From GCA-2731375 sp002731375 (GTDB taxonomy: Bacteria; Pseudomonadota; Alphaproteobacteria; GCA-2731375): DNA of 64,000 bases. Position 1 is the first letter of the stretch. Each line of letters opens with the position of its first letter. Made by a program: the position numbers and the translations under genes. Below the pieces are notes generated by a model. That model was given only the letters and a program-made list of their open reading frames with translations, had not been told where the DNA came from and did not search any database. Positions 1-8,861 of this stretch are shown here, one piece after another. Where the stretch lies: the NCBI GenBank assembly GCA_030752605.1, contig JASMDX010000062.1:62001-126000 (forward strand). Reading direction: 5' to 3'.

Positions 1-1
1 T

Positions 2-853
2 GACGGCTACAGCGCCCGCCTGGCAGAGGCCGCCGGATTTGCGGTGGCCGCAATATCCGGTGCCGGTGTCTCGGAATCTCATCTGGGCTGGGCCGATATG
101 GGCGTGATGTCATTCAAGGATAACCTTGAAGCCTGCCGCGCCATCGCCGCCTTTTCCGGACTACCGCTAATCGCTGACGGCGATACCGGCTATGGCAACG
201 CCACCACGGTGCATTTCACCGTGCGGGCATTCGAAGCAGCAGGCGTGGCCGCCCTCATGCTGGAGGACCAGGTCTGGCCCAAACGTTGCGGTCACATGGC
301 CGGCAAACAGGTCATTACCGAAGCCGAAATGGTGGAGAAGGTCAAAGCCGCCTGTAATGCCCGTATTGACGATGACTTCGTCATCCGGGCGCGCACCGAC
401 GCCGCCGGGCCATTGGGCCTAAATGCCGCCATCGACCGCCTGAACGCCTATGCCGAGGCCGGCGCCGACACCCTGTTCGCCGACGCCCTGTTGAGCGCCG
501 AGGATATCGAGACGGTCGCCCGCAACGTGCCGAAGCCGCTGACCGTGAACATGGGCCTGGGCATCCGCGCCCGCCCCACGACGCCGCTTATTCATCCCGC
601 CAAGCTGCAGGCCATGGGTGTTGCCGCCGTCAGCTATCCGCGCCTTTTGTCCACCGCCGCCGTGCGCGGCATGATGAATGCCATTGCTGCCTTCGAGGAC
701 ATGCTGGACAGCGGTGAAGCAGTAGATCGGCCGGATCTGCTGGTCGGCTTCGATGAGATTAACAAACTAACCGGTTTTGATCATCTGACAGGCCTGGACG
801 AGACCTACGCACATGAGCAGGAGGGAAGCGCCCATGGGCATGACGACGATTGA
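2..853 (+). CDS. Isocitrate lyase/PEP mutase family C-C lyase (5' partial)
   Basis: The reading frame is open at the left edge, so the first few tens of residues lie outside; 283 residues are visible. The Mg-binding motif ADGDTGYG and the catalytic loop EDQVWPKRCGH are present. The KRCGH cysteine loop is the signature of the lyases of this superfamily (isocitrate, 2-methylisocitrate and 2,3-dimethylmalate lyase) and not of PEP mutase. The family cleaves 2-hydroxy di- or tricarboxylates to an oxo acid (pyruvate or glyoxylate) plus a shorter acid. The gene overlaps the next one, a LeuC-type hydratase subunit, which suggests that the two act consecutively, as dimethylmaleate hydratase and dimethylmalate lyase do in clostridial nicotinate breakdown. 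The exact substrate is not readable from the sequence. Confidence 0.88.
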   Translation, partial: DGYSARLAEAAGFAVAAISGAGVSESHLGWADMGVMSFKDNLEACRAIAAFSGLPLIADGDTGYGNATTVHFTVRAFEAAGVAALMLEDQVWPKRCGHMAGKQVITEAEMVEKVKAACNARIDDDFVIRARTDAAGPLGLNAAIDRLNAYAEAGADTLFADALLSAEDIETVARNVPKPLTVNMGLGIRARPTTPLIHPAKLQAMGVAAVSYPRLLSTAAVRGMMNAIAAFEDMLDSGEAVDRPDLLVGFDEINKLTGFDHLTGLDETYAHEQEGSAHGHDDD

Positions 854-2087
854 AAAGATACTTGCCTGTAACAGTGAACAAGCGGAGATACGGCCCAGCG
901 ACATCGTCACGACAAAGGTCGAGACCGCAATCCTGTTCGACAACAATTTCATGGCCACCACCTGGCGGGAAATTCTCCACGTCCATGATCCCGACAAAGT
1001 CGTCGTGGTATTCGATCACCGTGCCCCTGCCTCGCATGTGCTCAGCGCCCAGGCACATCAGACAGGCCGCAAATTCGTAAAACGCTTTGGCATTTCGCGC
1101 TTTCACGACATCGGCTTCGATCAAGGCATCAGCCACGCTATCGTGGCCGATTACGGCTATGGCCTGCCGGGCACGGTACTGTTGTGCAGCGACAGTCATA
1201 CGTGTAGCGCCGGCGTCTTCAACCTGGCCGCCCGTGGTGTCGGTGCGCCGGACATGACCTACGCCGTGACCAAGGGCGAGACCTGGTTCCAGGTCGGCGA
1301 AACCGTGCGTTATGAGCTGGAGGGCGGACTGCGCCCTGGCGTCTCGGCCAAAGATATTTTCCTGCACCTGGCGGGTACTTATGGCGATCATGCCACCTTG
1401 AATGTGGAATACGGTGGTCCCGGCCTGGCCGGGCTATCCATGAATGCCCGGCGCACATTAACCACCATGAGCGCCGAGTTGAGCGTGGAATTCGCCACCT
1501 TTGAACCCGATGACGTGATGTTGGATTTCGTCCGGGCCCGCACCGATAGGACATTGCAGCCGGTCTGGCCCGACGAGGATGCCGTCTATGCGGATAAGCG
1601 CGTCATTCGCCTGGACCAGATCGAACCGCTGGTGGCCCTGCCCGATGCGGTTCTAAACAATTCCAAACCGGTGGCCGATGTTTCAGGCCAGGCCATCGAC
1701 CAAGCCTTTATCGGTTCCTGCGCCAACGGCACCCTGGATGATCTGGCCGTCGCCGCCCGCGTGCTGAAGGGCAATCGGGTCCATGACGGCGTCCGCCTAC
1801 TGGTCACCCCGGCGACGCAGAACATCTACCGCGAAGCCTTGCGCCGTGGCTATGTCCTCACCATCACCGAGGCCGGCGGTGTTGTCACCAACGCCACCTG
1901 CGGTGCCTGCGGCGGCGGTAGTTTAGGCGTGTTGGGGCCAGGCGAAACCTGCATCACCGCCAGCACGCGCAATTTCAAGGGCCGTATGGGCGATCCAGAG
2001 GCCAGGATCTATATGGCCTCACCTGCCACCGTGGCCGCATCGGCCCTGCAAGGCTGTATCGCCAGCCCGCTGGAGCACTTCCAATGA
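834..2087 (+). CDS. Aconitase-family hydro-lyase, large subunit (LeuC-like)
   Basis: A 417-residue protein of the 3-isopropylmalate dehydratase / homoaconitase / dimethylmaleate hydratase large-subunit family, which adds or removes water on small di- and tricarboxylates. The three 4Fe-4S cysteines are visible: C296 in IGSCANG and C356/C359 in TCGACGGG, followed by the family tail TRNFKGRMG. An ATG at 813 is in frame, but a strong AGGAGG at 819-824 sits nine bases before the ATG at 834, which decides the start; the gene then overlaps the upstream lyase by 20 bases. The partner small subunit follows with an ATGA overlap. True LeuC is possible, but no leucine-synthesis genes are nearby and the lyase and acyl-CoA genes point to catabolism. 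Confidence 0.85.
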   Translation: MGMTTIEKILACNSEQAEIRPSDIVTTKVETAILFDNNFMATTWREILHVHDPDKVVVVFDHRAPASHVLSAQAHQTGRKFVKRFGISRFHDIGFDQGISHAIVADYGYGLPGTVLLCSDSHTCSAGVFNLAARGVGAPDMTYAVTKGETWFQVGETVRYELEGGLRPGVSAKDIFLHLAGTYGDHATLNVEYGGPGLAGLSMNARRTLTTMSAELSVEFATFEPDDVMLDFVRARTDRTLQPVWPDEDAVYADKRVIRLDQIEPLVALPDAVLNNSKPVADVSGQAIDQAFIGSCANGTLDDLAVAARVLKGNRVHDGVRLLVTPATQNIYREALRRGYVLTITEAGGVVTNATCGACGGGSLGVLGPGETCITASTRNFKGRMGDPEARIYMASPATVAASALQGCIASPLEHFQ

Positions 2088-2593
2088 GCCGCACGGATAA
2101 CATGACCATGACGGGTCGGGTCTGGATAGTGGGCGACAACATCAACACCGATTTGATGCTGCCGATCCAGGCCTATTATCTATCGATCGAGGAGCAACCG
2201 GCCTGGGTATTTTCCGCCAACCGTCCCGGATGGTCCGATCAGGTTGCGGCGGGTGACATTCTAATCGCCGGGGGCAATTTTGGGGTCGGTTCCTCCCGCC
2301 CCGCCGCGCGCTCGCTAAAGAACCTTGGCATTGCCTGTCTGCTGGCTGAATCCATCAATGGCCTGTTTTACCGCAACGCCATCAACTTCGCCCTGCCCGC
2401 CCTTGAAGCCCCTGGCATCAAGGCTTTGTTTCAAGAGGGGGACGTCGCGAAGGTCGATTTCGAGGCCGCCGAAATTAGCAATCAGGCTGACAGCGAAACT
2501 CTTGCCGCCACCGCGATGCCAGCACAGCTGTTGCGCATCCTCAAGGCCGGCGGAATTTACCCGCTGTTGCAGTCGGAGAATTTGATCAGTTGA
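2084..2593 (+). CDS. Aconitase-family hydro-lyase, small subunit (LeuD-like)
   Basis: A 169-residue swivelling-domain subunit that completes the active site of the preceding LeuC-like protein. The substrate-binding segment FGVGSSRPAARSLKNLG contains the GSSR motif of the family, and the N-terminal NINTDLMLP matches the usual start of the domain. It starts inside the stop codon of the large subunit (ATGA, four-base overlap), so the two chains are translationally coupled. Its length is typical of the short archaeal/LeuD2-type small subunits (about 165 residues), not of the roughly 200-residue enterobacterial LeuD. Substrate unknown. Confidence 0.83.
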   Translation: MSRTDNMTMTGRVWIVGDNINTDLMLPIQAYYLSIEEQPAWVFSANRPGWSDQVAAGDILIAGGNFGVGSSRPAARSLKNLGIACLLAESINGLFYRNAINFALPALEAPGIKALFQEGDVAKVDFEAAEISNQADSETLAATAMPAQLLRILKAGGIYPLLQSENLIS

Positions 2594-2710
2594 GATCAGC
2601 GCCGCAGCTACATCATGTCACACAAGTTGACAGGGTGAAGCTATTACCCAGGCAGTACAAATTGACTACGATTGGGCTAGCCATGACAAATTTTCGGGAA
2701 AGGCCGACCG

Positions 2711-3874
2711 ATGGATTTTGAATTATCCGATGAACAACGCATGATCCTCGACTACGGGAGCAAACTAGCGGAGAGCTTCGACCGCAAACAATGGCTGGAT
2801 TATGCCCGGCGCCATGAATTCCCCGAGCATATTTGGCGGCAAATGGGCGAGGATGGCTTCCTCGGCCTGATGGTGCCGGAGGAATATGGCGGCGCCGGCC
2901 TGGGCATGATGGAAATGTCCCTGCTGATGGAGGGCATGGCCGATCATGGCATTCCCATGCAGCATCTCGTCGTTGGCCCGACTATGTGTCTCGCCCACCT
3001 GGCCCGCCACGGCACGGAGGAACAAAAGCAGCGCTATCTGCCCCCTGCCTGCGCCGGCAAGGAAGTCTGGTGCTTCGCCATCACCGAGCCCACGGCGGGT
3101 TCCAATAGCATGAAGATTACAACCCTGGCCAAGAGCGCCGATGACGGCGACTTCAGGCTGAACGGTCAGAAAGTCTTCATCACTGGTTCCGACGTGGCCG
3201 ATTACGCCATGGTGGTGGCACGGACGACGCCTTTCCAGGACGCCGCCAAGAAAACCGACGGCTTCACATTGTTCATCGTCAATCTGAACGCGCCCGGTGT
3301 GACGCGCCAGCCCATGGACATGAGCATCGTGATCCCGGAACGCCAGTGTGAAATATTCTTCGAGGATGTGGCCTTGACCAAGGCGGACGTGATCGGCGAG
3401 GTCGACAAGGGCTTTTCCATCCTGTTCGACACCTTGAACCCAGAGCGCATCATCCTTGCCGCCATGCTGATCGGCCTGGGCCGCTATGCTATTGGCCAGG
3501 CGGTTGAGTATGCTTGCGAGCGCCAGGTCTTCGATGCGCCCATCGGCTCCTACCAGGGCCTGCAACACCCCTTGGCCGAGGCCAAGACAGAAATCGAAGT
3601 CGCCACCCTGATGACCTACAAGGCGGCCTGGGCCTTCGATAATGACCGCCCGGCGGCGGAATATTCCAACATGGCGAAATACTACGCCGCGGAAGCCGCC
3701 ATTCACGCGGTCGATACGGCGGTGCAATGTTTTGGCGGCAATGCCTATACTCATGAGTATGGTATTTTCGATCTGTACCCCTTCGTCCGCATGCTACGTA
3801 CGGCACCCCTGAACCGGGAAATGCTACTGAACTATATCGGCGAAAAGGTCCTGGGCCTGCCGCGCTCCTACTAG
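2711..3874 (+). CDS. Acyl-CoA dehydrogenase
   Basis: A 387-residue FAD enzyme that makes a 2,3-enoyl-CoA and passes electrons to electron-transfer flavoprotein. The N-terminal helical domain (LSDEQRMILDY), the ITEPTAGSN flavin/substrate loop and the C-terminal helices (QCFGGNAYTHEYGI) are all present. The usual C-terminal catalytic glutamate (YEGT position) is absent: the region reads LRTAPLNREM. Instead, LNPERIILAA places a glutamate (E245) at the helix-G position used by isovaleryl-CoA and long-chain dehydrogenases, suggesting a branched-chain substrate. A GGAAAGG ribosome site precedes the ATG. It lies 117 bases after the hydratase and 29 bases before the carboxylase. Confidence 0.88.
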   Translation: MDFELSDEQRMILDYGSKLAESFDRKQWLDYARRHEFPEHIWRQMGEDGFLGLMVPEEYGGAGLGMMEMSLLMEGMADHGIPMQHLVVGPTMCLAHLARHGTEEQKQRYLPPACAGKEVWCFAITEPTAGSNSMKITTLAKSADDGDFRLNGQKVFITGSDVADYAMVVARTTPFQDAAKKTDGFTLFIVNLNAPGVTRQPMDMSIVIPERQCEIFFEDVALTKADVIGEVDKGFSILFDTLNPERIILAAMLIGLGRYAIGQAVEYACERQVFDAPIGSYQGLQHPLAEAKTEIEVATLMTYKAAWAFDNDRPAAEYSNMAKYYAAEAAIHAVDTAVQCFGGNAYTHEYGIFDLYPFVRMLRTAPLNREMLLNYIGEKVLGLPRSY

Positions 3875-3903
3875 TTGTCATTCACATAGACGGAAATACA
3901 TCC

Positions 3904-5493
3904 ATGGACGCCTTGTCGCCCGAAGAATTCGACCTCAACAAGGACGCCTATCTGGAGCGGATCGCCGATCTGCACGGGCGGCGGCAACGTTCTCGCATCG
4001 GCGGTTCCGAAGCCAGCCGGGAACGCCATATCAAGCGTGGGCGCATGCTGCCACGGGCCCGGGTCGATGCCTTGCTGGACCCAGGTTCGCCGTTTCTAGA
4101 GCTGGCCGAGCTGGTGGCGGACGGCTTTTATGACGGCGTGCCGCCGGGCGGCAGCATGATCACCGGCATCGGCCAGGTGCAGGGCCGGCACTGCATGATC
4201 ATCGCCAACGATTCCACCGTCAAGGGCGGCACCTATTTCGGCGCCACCGTGCGCAAGCATACCCGGGCCCAACGGATTGCCTGGGAAAACCGCCTGCCCT
4301 GCATCACCCTGGTCGATTCCGGCGGCGCCTTCCTGCCGGATCAGGAAAATATTCATCCCGACGAACAGCATTTCGGCTCGATCTTTTACAACCAGGTTGG
4401 CATGTCCGCTGAGGGTATTGCCCAAATCGCCGTGGTTCTGGGACCATGCACCGCCGGCGGTGCCTATATCCCATCGTTGTGCGATGAAGTGGTGATCGTG
4501 CGCGGCCAGGGCTTCATGTATCTGGGCGGCCCTGAACTAACCAAGGCGGCGACGGGCGAGGATATCGACCGTGAATCCCTGGGCGGGGCGCAGATGCATT
4601 CTTCCGTCTCCGGCGTCACCGATTATATCGCCGAGAACGACGAGCATGCTTTGGCCATTACCCGGGATATCATGGCGGAGTTGGGCGAGGCTGCGCCCAT
4701 GCGTTGGACGCCCAAGCCGTCCAAACCGCCGCGCCTGGACCCAAACGAGATTTACGGCCTGATCAGCCGGGATGCGCGTATTCCCACCGACAACCGGGAA
4801 ATTCTGCTGCGCATGGTCGATGGCAGCGAGTTTCAGGAATTCAAACCGCTTTACGGCGATACTCTGGTCTGCGGTTTTGCCCGCATTCATGGTTTTCAGA
4901 TCGGCATTCTGGCCAACCAGGGCGTCTTCTTCACCGAGGCCGCATTGAAGGGCACGCAGTTCATCGATATCTGCACCAAGCGGGATATTCCGCTGTTATT
5001 CCTCTCGGATGTGGCCGGCTTCATGGTCGGGCGCGAGGCGGAGGTCGGCGGCATCGCCAAGGCGGGTGCGAAATTCGTCACCGCCATGAGTTCGGCTGCA
5101 GTGCCGAAGTACACCGTTGTCACCGGTGGTGCCTATGGCGCCGGCTATCTGGCCATGTGCAGCCGGCAGTTTAAGCCACGTGCCCTGTTCATGTGGCCAC
5201 ACAGCCGCATCGCCATCATGGGCCCAGAACAGGCGGCCAATACCCTGGCCATGGTCAAACGCAAGAACTTCGAAGCCAATGGCGTGGATTGGAGTGAGCG
5301 GGAGGAAGAGGAGTTCAAGGCGCCCTTGCGGGCGGAATACGAACGCTTCGCCGATGCCTACAACTTCGCCGCCAATCTATGGGTCGACGGCGTCTTAGAC
5401 CCAACCGAAACTCGGCACGCCCTGGGTCTATTGCTAGATGTAGCCGCGCGCACACCGATCGCGGAAACCAATTTCGGCGTATTCCGGATGTAA
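3904..5493 (+). CDS. Acyl-CoA carboxylase, carboxyltransferase (beta) subunit
   Basis: A 529-residue carboxyltransferase of the 3-methylcrotonyl-/geranyl-CoA carboxylase beta type (usual length about 535). Two crotonase-fold halves are evident: the first carries GPCTAGGAYIPSLCDEVVI and YLGGPELTKAATGE, which match the methylcrotonyl-CoA carboxylase pattern closely; the second carries VTGGAYGAGYLAMCSR and an IMGPEQAANTLA segment. It transfers CO2 from carboxybiotin to an acyl- or enoyl-CoA. The alpha subunit follows after 18 bases. With the acyl-CoA dehydrogenase upstream this resembles the leucine/isovalerate module, but neither 3-methylglutaconyl-CoA hydratase nor HMG-CoA lyase is present here, so the substrate could be a different branched acyl-CoA. 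Confidence 0.87.
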   Translation: MDALSPEEFDLNKDAYLERIADLHGRRQRSRIGGSEASRERHIKRGRMLPRARVDALLDPGSPFLELAELVADGFYDGVPPGGSMITGIGQVQGRHCMIIANDSTVKGGTYFGATVRKHTRAQRIAWENRLPCITLVDSGGAFLPDQENIHPDEQHFGSIFYNQVGMSAEGIAQIAVVLGPCTAGGAYIPSLCDEVVIVRGQGFMYLGGPELTKAATGEDIDRESLGGAQMHSSVSGVTDYIAENDEHALAITRDIMAELGEAAPMRWTPKPSKPPRLDPNEIYGLISRDARIPTDNREILLRMVDGSEFQEFKPLYGDTLVCGFARIHGFQIGILANQGVFFTEAALKGTQFIDICTKRDIPLLFLSDVAGFMVGREAEVGGIAKAGAKFVTAMSSAAVPKYTVVTGGAYGAGYLAMCSRQFKPRALFMWPHSRIAIMGPEQAANTLAMVKRKNFEANGVDWSEREEEEFKAPLRAEYERFADAYNFAANLWVDGVLDPTETRHALGLLLDVAARTPIAETNFGVFRM

Positions 5494-5511
5494 TGAGGCG
5501 GTTTGCATAAC

Positions 5512-7509
5512 ATGTTCAAGAAAATCCTGATCGCCAATCGCGGCGAAATCGCCTGCCGCATCGCGCGCACCTGCCAACGCCTAGGCATCAACGCTGCCAC
5601 CGTGCATTCGGACGCGGACCAGGGCGCCCTGCACGTGCGCGAGGTCGGCGAGTCCATCCATATTGGGGCCGCACCAGCGTCCGAAAGCTATTTGAATATC
5701 GAGGCCGTGATCGCTGCCGCCATGGACGCCGGCGCCGATGCCGTCCATCCGGGCTATGGCTTTCTGTCTGAGAATCCGGTCTTTGCCGAAGCCGTTACCG
5801 CCGCCGGCATCAGCTTCATCGGCCCAACGCCGGCAGTTCTGCGCCAATTTGGGGACAAGGCCGCCGCCAAGGCCGCCGCCGTGGCCGCGGGCGTGGCGGT
5901 TGTGCCGGGCAGCGGGGAGGCCAGCGAAGATCCAGACGCTATTCTGGCGGAGCTGCGGGGCATGACCCTGCCCGTGCTTTTGAAGGCCGTGGGTGGCGGC
6001 GGCGGCAAAGGCATGCGCGTGGTCACGAATATAGACGCGGCGGCGGCGGATATCGAAGCCGCCATGCGGGAAGGCCGAAATTCGTTCGCCGATGGGCGCC
6101 TGCTGGTCGAAGAATTTCTGCCCGATGCCCGTCATGTAGAGGTACAGATCCTGGGCGACGGCCAGGGCAAGGTTCTACATCTGCTAGAGCGGGAATGCTC
6201 CCTACAACGCCGCCATCAAAAGGTGATCGAGGAGGCACCGGCCCTTAATCTGCCCCCTGCCTTGCGCGCGCAGTTGCTGGACAGTGCCGTGGCCCTGGGC
6301 CGCGCGGTCGATTATCTGGGCCTGGGCACGGTCGAGTTTATCGTCAAGGACGAGCGCGCCTTTTTCCTTGAGGTTAATCCCCGCTTGCAGGTGGAGCATC
6401 CGGTGACCGAAATGATCACCGGCCTAGACCTGATTGAATTGCAGATCCTGGCCACGGCGGGGCACGGCATCGCGCTGGCACAGGATGACATCACAGCCTC
6501 GGGCCACGCCATCGAAGCGCGTATCTATGCCGAGGATCCGGCGCAAAACTTCATGCCCTCGACCGGCAATATAGACCAACTCTCCCTGCCCCATGACGGA
6601 TTGCGTATTGACACGGGTATCGCCGCCGGCATGGCCATCACGCCATACTATGATCCAATGGTCGCGAAGTTGATCGCCCATGGCAAAGACAGGGCAACGG
6701 CGCTAACCAAGCTCGTCACCGGGTTGGATCAGTTTTCCATCTCCGGCGTGGGCGACAACAGTACCTTTCTCCGCGTCTTGTTGCGCTGCGCGGAGATACA
6801 AATAGGCGCCGGCGATACCGGCCTGATTGACCGGCGGCTGGATGAATTGGTGGCCGAGGCTACCCCAAAGGGCGTCCGCATCGCCACGGCGGCAGCCATT
6901 TGGCTGGGCCAAACGCGGCGGCACGGCGGCGCGGATATCTGGCAAGGCGATGGCTGGCAAACCGGCTGGCGACTGAGCGACGGCACGGCGGCCATGACGG
7001 TGGCGCCGATCCTGCGAGCACGGATCGGTGACGATGTTTTCGATATTAGTTTCGGCCCCCGCGACGGAGATGGCGCACTGTTGATCGGTGTTGGCGGCGA
7101 GGGCTGCCGCATGCGGGTCGAGGCGCTGGATGATGCAGCATTCATGGTCACGACGGACGGCCGCAGCCGTACGGTTAGGGCCTGGCAGGGGAAAGACTGG
7201 ATTACCCTGGATGATGGCGGCGGAAATTTTACCGCGCGGCTTATGCCCTATCTGGACAGTGCCCGGCAGGCGGCCTCCGCCGCGTTTGGCGGCAGTGTCG
7301 AAGCACCCCTAATGGGCCAGGTACTGGCGGTACAGGCAAAGGTCGGCGATACGGTCGACAAAGGTGAGGTGCTGGTGGTGCTGGAAAGCATGAAAATGGA
7401 AATCCGAGTCACCGCGCCAGGCAACGGCGCCGTAACGGCCATCCATTGCCAGGTCGGCGGCAACGTGGAACGCGGCGCCGTTATCGTGGAATTGGATCTG
7501 GCGCCCTGA
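5512..7509 (+). CDS. Acyl-CoA carboxylase, biotin carboxylase/biotin carrier (alpha) subunit
   Basis: A 665-residue two-domain protein. The N-terminal biotin carboxylase begins FKKILIANRGEIACRI and carries the ATP-grasp glycine loop (GGGGGKGMRVV) and FLEVNPRLQVEHPVTE. The C-terminal biotinyl domain carries ESMKMEI, with the biotin-accepting lysine at K628. It carboxylates its own biotin using ATP and bicarbonate and serves the beta subunit encoded just upstream. A TTG nine bases upstream (5503) is in frame, but the ATG at 5512 gives the canonical N-terminus and was chosen. The linker of about 170 residues between the domains fits the methylcrotonyl-/propionyl-CoA carboxylase alpha family. Confidence 0.9.
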   Translation: MFKKILIANRGEIACRIARTCQRLGINAATVHSDADQGALHVREVGESIHIGAAPASESYLNIEAVIAAAMDAGADAVHPGYGFLSENPVFAEAVTAAGISFIGPTPAVLRQFGDKAAAKAAAVAAGVAVVPGSGEASEDPDAILAELRGMTLPVLLKAVGGGGGKGMRVVTNIDAAAADIEAAMREGRNSFADGRLLVEEFLPDARHVEVQILGDGQGKVLHLLERECSLQRRHQKVIEEAPALNLPPALRAQLLDSAVALGRAVDYLGLGTVEFIVKDERAFFLEVNPRLQVEHPVTEMITGLDLIELQILATAGHGIALAQDDITASGHAIEARIYAEDPAQNFMPSTGNIDQLSLPHDGLRIDTGIAAGMAITPYYDPMVAKLIAHGKDRATALTKLVTGLDQFSISGVGDNSTFLRVLLRCAEIQIGAGDTGLIDRRLDELVAEATPKGVRIATAAAIWLGQTRRHGGADIWQGDGWQTGWRLSDGTAAMTVAPILRARIGDDVFDISFGPRDGDGALLIGVGGEGCRMRVEALDDAAFMVTTDGRSRTVRAWQGKDWITLDDGGGNFTARLMPYLDSARQAASAAFGGSVEAPLMGQVLAVQAKVGDTVDKGEVLVVLESMKMEIRVTAPGNGAVTAIHCQVGGNVERGAVIVELDLAP

Positions 7510-7524
7510 GCAAGACGAGGCCGT

Positions 7525-8805
7525 ATGTCGGATAGGAGCGAAACCACCAACGTATCGCTTGAAGGCCCCGGCAACGAGGCACCGGAACGCGCCTGGCCGG
7601 TTCGGGAACGCTGGACCTTAGGCCTGATCAGCGCCGGCCATTATCTTAGTCATTTCTATGGCCTGGCCTTGCCGCCGTTGTTCCCTTTGCTGAAAGCGGA
7701 ATTTGGCATCAGCTACATGGAGCTTGGCCTGGCCATGACCGCCTATGCATTGCTGGGCGGCATCGTACAGGCACCAGTGGGTTTCCTGGTTGACCGCCTG
7801 GGCCCGCGCCGGGTGCTGTTCTCGGGCCTAGGCCTGATCGCCACCGCCATTTTGTTGATGGGTTTTGTTAGCCATTATTGGATGTTGCTGGTTCTGGCCG
7901 TACTGGCGGGTCTGGGCAACAGTGTCTTCCATCCCGCTGATTACGCCATTCTATCGGTCTCCATCAATAACAAGCGGTTGGGCCGTGCCTATTCGGTGCA
8001 TACATTTTCAGGTTTCTTGGGCGGCGCCTGCGTCCCGGTTGCCATTTTGGCGCTGGCTAGCCTGACTAATTGGCGCACGGCGCTGATTGTCTCTGGCCTG
8101 ACCGGGCTAGCCGTTCTGGCGGCGATGGCATGGCGCCATGATGTCCTGGGCGGTGAAACCCAGGCGGACGGTCGGGCACCCAGGGATGGCGCGCCACGGA
8201 CGCAACCCGGGCAGGCACCATCAGGGCTGCGTTTATTGCTGACGGCGCCGGTGCTTTTGTTTCTCTGTTTCAATATTCTCTACGGCATGGCCAGCGGCGG
8301 GTTGTTGGCATTCACGGTTAGCGCCTTGATGAACCTGCATGGCCTGAGCGTTGATCTGGCCAGCGCCGCCCTGACCGGACATCTGTTTGGCGTGGTGGGC
8401 GGCATTTTGCTGGCCGGCATCATTGCCGACCGCTACCCGCGCCATCATGTGACCGCCGCCGGCGCCATGCTTTTGGCGGCAGCAGCGAGCGTGCTGCCGG
8501 CGCTGGTGGCGCCAGGCGGCGCTGTCTTGGTGGCCATCATGGTATTTAGCGGTATCGGCCTGGGCGCTGTCCTGCCGCCCCGCGACCTGATGGTGCGGGC
8601 GCTGATCCCTCCGGGCGATACGGGCAAGGTGTTCGGCTTCGTTTTTGTCGGCTACTCCGTAGGCATCAGCGCCGTGGCGGTACTGTTCGGCTGGCTGCTG
8701 GACGGCGACATGCCGGGAATGGTCTTCCTGTTATCCGCCGCCTTCGCCATCCTGTCGCTGATGACAATCACCGCCGCGCATCTATCGACGCCGCGGGATA
8801 AATAG
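7525..8805 (+). CDS. MFS transporter, fosmidomycin-resistance-like subgroup
   Basis: A 426-residue inner-membrane protein with about twelve hydrophobic segments. The DRLGPRR loop between helices 2 and 3 is the MFS signature, and GLGNSVFHPADYAIL in helix 4 resembles the FHPA motif of the fosmidomycin-resistance (FSR) branch. It starts 15 bases after the carboxylase alpha stop with an ACGAGG ribosome site, so it is very probably the last gene of the catabolic operon and ends just before a hairpin terminator. Its position suggests import of the pathway's substrate or export of an intermediate; the sequence does not identify the ligand. Confidence 0.85.
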   Translation: MSDRSETTNVSLEGPGNEAPERAWPVRERWTLGLISAGHYLSHFYGLALPPLFPLLKAEFGISYMELGLAMTAYALLGGIVQAPVGFLVDRLGPRRVLFSGLGLIATAILLMGFVSHYWMLLVLAVLAGLGNSVFHPADYAILSVSINNKRLGRAYSVHTFSGFLGGACVPVAILALASLTNWRTALIVSGLTGLAVLAAMAWRHDVLGGETQADGRAPRDGAPRTQPGQAPSGLRLLLTAPVLLFLCFNILYGMASGGLLAFTVSALMNLHGLSVDLASAALTGHLFGVVGGILLAGIIADRYPRHHVTAAGAMLLAAAASVLPALVAPGGAVLVAIMVFSGIGLGAVLPPRDLMVRALIPPGDTGKVFGFVFVGYSVGISAVAVLFGWLLDGDMPGMVFLLSAAFAILSLMTITAAHLSTPRDK

Positions 8806-8817
8806 TTCAAAACGACA

Positions 8818-8843
8818 CCAAGCCCGGACATAGCCGGGCTTGG
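8818..8843. terminator. Bidirectional hairpin terminator between the MFS gene and clpB
   Basis: A perfect ten-base stem (CCAAGCCCGG / CCGGGCTTGG) with a six-base loop lies between two convergent genes. On the minus strand it is followed within a few bases by TTTT, so it should end clpB transcripts; on the plus strand the T-run is poor, so stopping there would be less efficient. Confidence 0.7.
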
Positions 8844-8861
8844 CAGTCATTCGAATACCCC

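Noticed and set aside
2620..2700. Possible sigma-70 promoters (TTGACA at 2627, TTGACT at 2662) before the acyl-CoA dehydrogenase
   Set aside because: Neither has an acceptable -10 at 16-18 bases, so no promoter was annotated; the inverted repeat is kept only as a finding.
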